Source: Dolichospermum sp. ST_sed8 | Lineage (GTDB): Bacteria > Cyanobacteriota > Cyanobacteriia > Cyanobacteriales > Nostocaceae | Direction of reading: 5' to 3' | NCBI GenBank assembly: GCA_028658405.1 | Contig: JAKOGY010000002.1 | Location: 1 to 64,000 of the forward strand | Length of the DNA stretch: 64,000 bases | Shown: piece after piece, positions 58,424 through 64,000 of the stretch | How the letters are laid out: each line of letters begins with the position of its first letter | Position numbering within the stretch: the first letter of the stretch is position 1 | The notes under the pieces: model-generated | The model's database searches: none | The model's input: only the letters and a program-made list of their open reading frames with translations | Told to the model about the DNA's origin: nothing | Program-made: the position numbers and the translations under genes

Positions 58424-59542
58424 ATGTTTGATTACCTAATTGTTGGTGCAGGATTTGCGGGCAGTGTTTTAGCTGAACGGTTGGCAAATCAGTTAAACAA
58501 GAAAGTGCTAATTGTAGATCGTCGCAATCATATCGGTGGTAATGCTTATGACCACTACAACAACGATGGAATTTTAGTGCATAAGTATGGTCCACACATT
58601 TTTCATACGAATTCTCGCGATGTATTTGAGTATTTATCCTTGTTTACTGAGTGGCGATATTACGAACACCGAGTGCTTACCAGTGTAGATGGTCAGCTTG
58701 TCCCAATTCCCATCAACTTAGACACTATTAACAAACTGTATGGATTAAACTTAACCGCATTTCAATTAGAAGAATTCTTTGCTTCCGTTGCAGAAGCACG
58801 AGACAAGATTTTGACTTCAGAGGATGTCGTGGTTAGTAAAGTGGGACGAGAACTGTATGAGAAATTTTTCCGCAACTATACCTGCAAACAATGGGGAATA
58901 GATCCATCTGAACTTGATCGCTCCGTCACTGCCCGCGTGCCAACGCGAACAAACCGGGACAATCGCTATTTCACCGATACGTATCAGGAAATGCCACAGT
59001 ATGGCTTTACACGGATGTTTGAAAATATGCTCAATCATCCCCATATCAAAGTCATGCTCAATACGGATTATCGGGAAATTCAAACGGTCATACCCTATAA
59101 AGAGATGATTTATAGCGGTCCGGTGGATGAGTTTTTTGATTATCGGTTTGGTAAGTTGCCATATCGATCGCTTGACTTCAAACACCAAACTCATGACAGA
59201 CAGGTATTCCAATCTGCACCCGTTGTCAACTATCCCAACGAGCATCTATACACTCGCAGCACAGAATTTAAATATTTGACGGGGCAAGAACATACCAAAA
59301 CCAGTATTGTGTACGAGTTTCCTAAAGCAGAAGGCGATCCTTACTATCCCATTCCTCGTCCTGAGAATACAGAACTTTATAAAAAGTACAAGTCACTGGC
59401 AGACGCGACTCCAGAGGTACATTTTGTAGGACGGCTGGCAACTTATAAATACTACAACATGGATCAGGTTGTAGCTCAAGCTTTGATGGTGTTCAAACAA
59501 ATTAGCGCTAAAGAGTCCTTAGAAATGGCAATAATTCGTTGA
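58424..59542 (+). CDS. glf: UDP-galactopyranose mutase
   Basis: The 372-residue flavoprotein interconverts UDP-galactopyranose and UDP-galactofuranose. It has the FAD-binding FDYLIVGAGFAGSVLAERLA, DRRNHIGGNAYDHYN, GPHIFHTNSRDVFEYLS and the family signature YTCKQWGIDPSEL, ARVPTRTNRDNRYFTDTYQ. The ending HFVGRLATYKYYNMDQVVAQ is typical. It shows that the glycan made here probably contains galactofuranose. Confidence 0.96.
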   Translation: MFDYLIVGAGFAGSVLAERLANQLNKKVLIVDRRNHIGGNAYDHYNNDGILVHKYGPHIFHTNSRDVFEYLSLFTEWRYYEHRVLTSVDGQLVPIPINLDTINKLYGLNLTAFQLEEFFASVAEARDKILTSEDVVVSKVGRELYEKFFRNYTCKQWGIDPSELDRSVTARVPTRTNRDNRYFTDTYQEMPQYGFTRMFENMLNHPHIKVMLNTDYREIQTVIPYKEMIYSGPVDEFFDYRFGKLPYRSLDFKHQTHDRQVFQSAPVVNYPNEHLYTRSTEFKYLTGQEHTKTSIVYEFPKAEGDPYYPIPRPENTELYKKYKSLADATPEVHFVGRLATYKYYNMDQVVAQALMVFKQISAKESLEMAIIR

Positions 59543-59566
59543 AGGGATAGGTCCAAAGTCTATCTA

Positions 59567-59692
59567 AGTAGGTTAGCATTGAAAATTGTCGTTATGGCAA
59601 GGCAAAAGGCAAGAGGCAAGAGGCAAGAGTGAAGAGGTTTTGGGAGATTTTACTTTTCTTTACATACCTTTAAATTTTTATGTTCACCTACT
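59567..59692. mobile_element. 126-base MITE, family E, copy 1
   Basis: Ends AGTAGGTTAGCATT and, in complement, AGTAGGTGAACAT, flanked by TA at 59565-59566 and 59693-59694. The interior has GTCGTTATGGCAAGG and (AGGCAAG)n heptamers. A copy in inverted orientation lies at 62138-62264. Confidence 0.9.
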
Positions 59693-59750
59693 TATCCCAA
59701 TTCTTGTGAGTTGCTAATTTCGATCCGCTCATTCAACAACAGTAAATTAA

Positions 59751-59901
59751 GAGACTTCCAAATAAAAAAATATCCCAAAATTTCTTGTAGTGCAGGTATC
59801 TTGCCTACTAATAATACAAGGAGGAACCAGATGCCCATCTCACAAAATTGGATAGCGTAACTAGCACTGCTGCAAGCAGTTCATTTTTTTGTGGAGTTCT
59901 C
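59751..59901. mobile_element. Inverted-repeat element, family C, copy 2
   Basis: Begins GAGACTTCCAAATAAAAAAA and ends GTGGAGTTCTC; shares CTAATAATACAAGGAGG and CCAGATGCCCATCTCAC with 31901-32025. It holds an additional segment with ACTAGCACTGCTGCAAGCAG. Confidence 0.8.
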
Positions 59902-59929
59902 TAACAGAAATAGCTGAATGTTGGATTCA

Positions 59930-60105
59930 GAGGGAACAGGGAACGGGCAACTTTCTAACAGGAAAAACTCATGTTTAAAAACATGAGATTGAAATAATGA
60001 CACTGTTTTTTTCGGGCTACGCATCTTGTAGAAACATCTTTTTTTTGACTGAGCTTTAAACTGGTGCAAATGAGTGTTTCTTATCTGTTCCCTGTTCCCT
60101 TCTTT
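59930..60105. repeat. Dispersed repeat, family D, copy 3 (inverted)
   Basis: Inverted copy of 42569-42751 with AGGGAACAGG at the left and CCTGTTCCCTTCTTTTG at the right. The 59543-60151 interval holds three different dispersed elements in a row and no gene. Confidence 0.9.
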
Positions 60106-60151
60106 TGTAAGTTTTAAACCATGTTAACAAGTTTATAGGATCGTAAAATTT

Positions 60152-61033
60152 ATGGATTATTTATCTCCAGCAGTTTCAATTATCACTCCAGCTTACAAGC
60201 GAGTTGATTATCTAGCAGAGGCTATTAAAAGTGCGTTAGATCAAACTTTCTCAGACTTTGAGCTAGTGGTTTGCGATGACAGCGCTGAACCAAAAATCGA
60301 AGCCCTTTGTCGTAGCTATGAAGATCCTCGGATTATCTATCGAGCCAATGAACAGCGATTAGGAATTGCTATGAATAATTACAGAGGCTTTCAAACTGCT
60401 CGGTCTGATTTGCTCACAAAACTCGATGATGATGATCGCTGGACACCTAATTTTTTAGAAAAATTGGTTCCAGTCATGCTATCTAACTCTGAAATTTGTC
60501 TTGCATTCAGCGATCACTGGTTGATTGATTCTGAGGGAAACCGTATGCTTGAAGCAAGTGAAGAACAGACTACTAAATTTGGTAGGCATTTTCTCAACTA
60601 TGGATTAGTTAAACAGCCTAAACTTTTAATTTCCCATAAATCTATTCCTCTGGCATCATCAGCAGTTTTTCGTAAATCAGCTATTGATTGGTCAACTTAC
60701 TCTGAAAAGGTTGGAGGTGCTTATGATCTTTTTTTAAGTTCCTGTCTCGTCAGTAGTGGCATGGAAGTTTTTTATGTACCAGAAAGATTAACTGAATACC
60801 GTCTTCACTCTGGCAGTGGAACTTCAAATCGTAGGCTGCAAAATTCTTTAGAAACCCTTTGGGTGTCAGAGAAAATTTATACAAATACCTATTTTCAAGA
60901 TATTGCATCTGATTATAGAAATATTTGTTCATATAACAGTAAAATAACTGGTAATGCTTATCTCCACGAAAGGCAATTAATATCGGCTTTGCTTTATTAT
61001 ATTCAAGCAATAAAGTATCATTTTATTGCCTAA
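60152..61033 (+). CDS. Glycosyltransferase family 2
   Basis: The 293-residue GT-A enzyme has VSIITPAYKRVDYLAEAIKS, FELVVCDDSAEPKIEALC and the metal-binding LTKLDDDDRWTP (DDD motif). The C-terminal part is shorter and variable. Substrate unknown. It begins the last group of glycosyltransferases in the cluster. Confidence 0.92.
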   Translation: MDYLSPAVSIITPAYKRVDYLAEAIKSALDQTFSDFELVVCDDSAEPKIEALCRSYEDPRIIYRANEQRLGIAMNNYRGFQTARSDLLTKLDDDDRWTPNFLEKLVPVMLSNSEICLAFSDHWLIDSEGNRMLEASEEQTTKFGRHFLNYGLVKQPKLLISHKSIPLASSAVFRKSAIDWSTYSEKVGGAYDLFLSSCLVSSGMEVFYVPERLTEYRLHSGSGTSNRRLQNSLETLWVSEKIYTNTYFQDIASDYRNICSYNSKITGNAYLHERQLISALLYYIQAIKYHFIA

Positions 61034-61098
61034 AAAAGCATAATTGATTAATTCAAGTAAACTTTTTACTTATTCCCTTACAATCAAGAAAAACAACC

Positions 61099-62013
61099 AT
61101 GAAATCATCCATATCTATATGTATCCCAACATATCAAAGACCAAAGTTTCTCAAAGAAGCTTTGTATTCAATATTTAAACAAACTCTCCAACCAGTCGAG
61201 ATCGTTATCGGTGATGACTCTCGTGATGATTTGACTGAAAACCTAGTTTTAGATATTAAGAAGGAATGCGAAATTCCTATTTCTTATACTAGACATTCTC
61301 CTGCACTGGGTCAGGCAAGAAATGTGAATTTTCTTTATGAGATGGCAAAAGGTGATAAAATAGTTCTGCTTCATGATGATGATTTACTATTACCTAATTC
61401 TTTAGAAGACTTAAATAGTTGTTGGGATCTCCATCCTAATTTAGTCGCTGCCTATGGCAAGCAGTACGTTATTTCAGAGGAGGGTGATATTAATATTCGT
61501 CTTAGCTCTAAACTTAATCAATACTACTTTCGTACTAGCGATCGCGCTGGATTACAAAAATCTTCTGTAGAGGCTGCCCTACTTCACCAGTTCCCCAATG
61601 ATTGCTTTATGATTCTTGCATCTGCCGCAAAGGCTATCAAGTGCCGTTCTCATGAAAATGTAGGAAATGCAGTAGATTTTGATTTTGGTTTACGTCTGTC
61701 CTTTGAATACTCGAATTTCTTTTTTTTGGACAAATATACTGCTAAATATCGATTTTCCAATGTTTCAATCTCTAAAAATACTGATTCGACTGCACAATCT
61801 TTCCAGATAATTCTCAATACTGATTTTCCAAAAGAAGTCTCTTGGGCTAAAGAGTATGAGCTTAAGAGAGAAGCCCCAACTGCAATCATTCAGTTAATTA
61901 ATTATGGTAAGAAAAAGCAAGCTTTAGATATTTATTTCAGCGAATACTATCCCTTGTTTAGAAAGTTTAGCTTAGGAGGCATTCGTAGATTTTTGAAATT
62001 ATTTTTACCATAA
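61099..62013 (+). CDS. Glycosyltransferase family 2
   Basis: The 304-residue GT-A enzyme has SISICIPTYQRPKFLKEALY, PVEIVIGDDSRDDLTENLV and DKIVLLHDDDLLLPNSLEDL (DDD). It is related to, but clearly different from, the preceding one, 65 bases upstream. Acceptor and donor are unknown. Confidence 0.92.
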   Translation: MKSSISICIPTYQRPKFLKEALYSIFKQTLQPVEIVIGDDSRDDLTENLVLDIKKECEIPISYTRHSPALGQARNVNFLYEMAKGDKIVLLHDDDLLLPNSLEDLNSCWDLHPNLVAAYGKQYVISEEGDINIRLSSKLNQYYFRTSDRAGLQKSSVEAALLHQFPNDCFMILASAAKAIKCRSHENVGNAVDFDFGLRLSFEYSNFFFLDKYTAKYRFSNVSISKNTDSTAQSFQIILNTDFPKEVSWAKEYELKREAPTAIIQLINYGKKKQALDIYFSEYYPLFRKFSLGGIRRFLKLFLP

Positions 62014-62070
62014 CCAACAGAAAACTTATTTAGCCACTTAATGATGACGCGGAAGCCTACAACCTACATA

Positions 62071-62280
62071 GGACTTACGCAAAAACCACCGAAAAGCTTA
62101 ATTTCTTGAACCGCCAAGATCGCCAAGAATTCGTATAGGTAGGTGAATAGAATAAAACCAATCTGTGTAAAGAAAAGTAAAATCGCCCAAACCCTCTTCA
62201 CTCTTGCATGAGTGCCTCTTGCCTCTTGCCTTGCCATAACGACAATTTTTAATGCCAACCTACTTAGTATGCGTAAGTCC
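62071..62280. mobile_element. MITE family F with family E nested inside
   Basis: Outer ends GGACTTACGC (62071) and GCGTAAGTCC (ending 62280) bracket a body CCGCCAAGATCGCCAAGAAT. Within it, TA at 62136-62137 and 62265-62266 flank a complete family E element. Removing the insert leaves about 81 bases, close to the 89-base copy at 63464-63552. Confidence 0.88.
62138..62264. mobile_element. 127-base MITE, family E, copy 2 (nested, inverted)
   Basis: GGTAGGTGAATAG at the left and AATGCCAACCTACT at the right, with CCTCTTGCCTTGCCATAACG inside. It is the inverted copy of 59567-59692, inserted in a family F element with TA duplication. Confidence 0.9.
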
Positions 62281-62312
62281 TGCTACATTCAGTAAGTTAT
62301 TAGCGAATTAAT

Positions 62313-63368
62313 ATGAAGTGTCAACCCTTTGTAAGTATCATCGTCAATAACTACAACTATGATCGCTTTCTAGCAGACGCGATCAATAGTGCCATTAACC
62401 AAACCTATCCTCACATTGAAATTATTGTTGTTGATGATGGTTCAACTGACAATTCTCGTGATATTATTTCTGGATATGGTCAACGCATCATCCCGATCTT
62501 CCAACCCAATGGTAAACAAGCTGCTGCTTTTAATAGTGGATTTGCCAAAAGCAAGGGTGACATCATTATCTTTCTGGATGCAGATGATTACCTATTTCCT
62601 AATGCAGTTGAGCAAATCGTTGCAGTTTGGAAACCAGAACTTTCTAAAGTTCACTATCGCCTAAAAGTTGTTGATACAATTGGTAAATCCCTGGGTTACT
62701 CTTCTCCCCAAGGATCTGCTCCTCTTTCCAGTGGTGAGGTATGGAAAATCCTTTTAGATAAGGGTGGATATGTCAGCACTCCCACTAGCGGTAATGCCTT
62801 AAATCGTCGGGTTGTGGAAAAGCTATTTCCTATTCCTGATGAATATAAACTCACCGCAGATGATTATTTATCTTTCCAAGTTCCTTTTTATGGTGATGTT
62901 GCCGCAATAGAAGAACCACTCGGCGCTTACAGAATTCATAATAATAATCAGTGGGCATTAGCAACAGTTACCAGCAGTAGATTTCAACGCTTTGTGCGTC
63001 ACGATTTACAAAACTTTGCCCTGTTAACCCAAAAAGCAAAAGCATTGGGTTATGAGATTCCTTCAGATTTAGAACAGCGTTCAGTTGGCCGCTTATGGTC
63101 TCGGATTATTTCTTTACGGCTAGATCCTCAAAAACATCCAGTTCCCAGCGATCGCTCACTAAATTTAATTTACGACGGAATTCGCTGTCTATGGAAATAC
63201 TCAGACTTTAACTGGCAAAAACGACTTGTCTACAGCCTATGGTTTATCTGGGTGGGATTAATGCCATTACCTCTAGCAGAACCGGCAATTACATGGTTGT
63301 ATGCACCCCAACATCGCCCCAAACTAGTTGATTGGACTGTGACTAAAATTCGTGGGCTTGTTACCTAA
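62313..63368 (+). CDS. Glycosyltransferase family 2
   Basis: The 351-residue GT-A enzyme has FVSIIVNNYNYDRFLADAIN, IEIIVVDDGSTDNSRDIISG and GDIIIFLDADDYLFPNAVEQ (DAD motif). Its C-terminal 100 residues contain a hydrophobic stretch (LVYSLWFIWVGLMPLPLAEP) that may contact the membrane. The substrate is unknown. It lies between two family F elements. Confidence 0.92.
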   Translation: MKCQPFVSIIVNNYNYDRFLADAINSAINQTYPHIEIIVVDDGSTDNSRDIISGYGQRIIPIFQPNGKQAAAFNSGFAKSKGDIIIFLDADDYLFPNAVEQIVAVWKPELSKVHYRLKVVDTIGKSLGYSSPQGSAPLSSGEVWKILLDKGGYVSTPTSGNALNRRVVEKLFPIPDEYKLTADDYLSFQVPFYGDVAAIEEPLGAYRIHNNNQWALATVTSSRFQRFVRHDLQNFALLTQKAKALGYEIPSDLEQRSVGRLWSRIISLRLDPQKHPVPSDRSLNLIYDGIRCLWKYSDFNWQKRLVYSLWFIWVGLMPLPLAEPAITWLYAPQHRPKLVDWTVTKIRGLVT

Positions 63369-63463
63369 AAAATTTCATCTTTTTGAGAACTTACCCAACT
63401 CTCACCTACTTAGTAGGATCTGATTTCACAGATTTAATGAACCCGTGCCTACGAACGATGATA

Positions 63464-63552
63464 GGACTTACGCAAAATCATGAAAAAACGAACCGCCAAG
63501 ACACAAAGGACATAAAAAAATAAGAGTTTCTCCAAAGTTATTGTGTAAGTCT
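63464..63552. mobile_element. 89-base MITE, family F, copy 2
   Basis: Ends GGACTTACGCAAAA and TTGTGTAAGTCT with TA at 63462-63463 and 63553-63554; interior CGAACCGCCAAGACACAAAG. It is the uninterrupted counterpart of the element at 62071-62280. Confidence 0.85.
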
Positions 63553-63601
63553 TAAATTATTTATTTACCGATTGCGGCAGTCCTATTTTTCCACAAAATC
63601 A

Positions 63602-64000
63602 ATGGTGATGAAACAACAAAATTTAAAAGTTCTTTTTGTTAGTCATGCTTATGTTGTCGGAGTCAATCAGGGTAAATTGAATGCAATTTCGCAGACTAAT
63701 AACATTGAAGTCGGTCTTCTGGCTCCAAGTAACTGGAAAGCATTGGAATGGAATCGTCTCATCCCACTGGAAACACCCTGCTCTCATATCCGTGCCTACT
63801 CCGCTCCTGTTTTATTCAGTGGACGTGGAGGCGCATATATTTATGCTCCTTGGACACTATGGCAAGTGCTGAATGATTTTCGTCCTGATATTGTCCAAGT
63901 TGAAGAAGAAGTATTTTCCCTCTGTGCATTTGAATTAGCCATCTGGAGTCGGTTCACAGGTAAACCCCTGGCTATTTTTGGTTGGGAAAATATTAATCGT
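63602..64000 (+). CDS. Glycosyltransferase (GT4-like), truncated by the window edge
   Basis: The first 133 codons of a gene continue past the right edge. The N-terminus (LKVLFVSHAYVVGVNQGKLN, IEVGLLAPSNWKAL, FRPDIVQVEEEVFSLCAFEL) is the acceptor domain of GT-B glycosyltransferases of family 4. ATG 63608 is an alternative start two codons later. It lies 50 bases after a family F MITE. The donor domain is outside the window. Confidence 0.8.
   Translation, partial: MVMKQQNLKVLFVSHAYVVGVNQGKLNAISQTNNIEVGLLAPSNWKALEWNRLIPLETPCSHIRAYSAPVLFSGRGGAYIYAPWTLWQVLNDFRPDIVQVEEEVFSLCAFELAIWSRFTGKPLAIFGWENINR

Overview
The window comes from a filamentous, heterocyst-forming cyanobacterium (order Nostocales). 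Evidence: photosystem I subunit PsaD, cyanobacterial NDH-1 subunit NdhM, an Npun_R1517-type heterocyst-differentiation protein, an Anabaena-type natF-natG-natH-bgtA amino-acid transporter, a canonical NtcA promoter, many GCGATCGC (HIP1) octamers, low GC, and an abundance of heptameric tandem repeats and small inverted-repeat elements. A bloom-forming Dolichospermum/Aphanizomenon-like genome is a guess, not a demonstrated assignment.

Layout. 1-420: a restriction-modification control gene (C protein) with its operator, overlapping the start of a gene that runs off the left edge. 420-1390: the wreck of the nitrate-assimilation operon, in which an intact NtcA-type promoter drives only a nirA-narB deletion scar. 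1.6-8.7 kb: a PsiE-like membrane protein and a signalling group (FHA-PrsW intramembrane protease, an unknown protein, CHAT-FHA protease, zinc-ribbon/degenerate-kinase/PP2C phosphatase). 8.9-19 kb: housekeeping genes (ndhM, heterocyst regulator, response regulator, cobA, hemD, coaE, trpE, psaD, DICT-GAF histidine kinase) plus an orphan UPF0175 antitoxin. 19.5-26.4 kb: OvoA-like egtB and egtD for ergothioneine, DUF427, a MNT/HEPN pair whose toxin is broken by two insertions, and a betaine-type ABC transporter split by a cassette carrying an S23-type four-helix-bundle gene. 26.8-38.5 kb: glycogen debranching enzyme, CobW GTPase, WD40 protein, natFGH-bgtA, glutaredoxin, tadA, plsC. 38.7-64 kb: a large exopolysaccharide/surface glycan cluster: WecG-type glycosyltransferase, Wzc-like kinase, a wlb-like nucleotide-sugar operon, a 1003-residue DUF4347 surface protein, a PglK/MsbA-type exporter, UDP-galactopyranose mutase and seven further glycosyltransferases, the last cut by the right edge.

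Repeats are a second layer of organisation. At least six small inverted-repeat families occur in two or more copies or with a clean TA target duplication (IS630-type signature). One copy sits nested inside another, one interrupts the HEPN gene, and one supplies the stop codon of natH. Heptamer arrays supply the last codons or the stop codon of the histidine kinase, grxC and a glycosyltransferase. Two IS200/IS605 right ends are left as scars.

The observations I would follow up first are: the C-box operator with its overlapping edge gene; the dead nitrate operon behind a live-looking NtcA promoter; the FHA/PrsW/CHAT/PP2C signalling group; and the ergothioneine genes next to a permease-binding-protein fusion that may be an ergothioneine or betaine importer.
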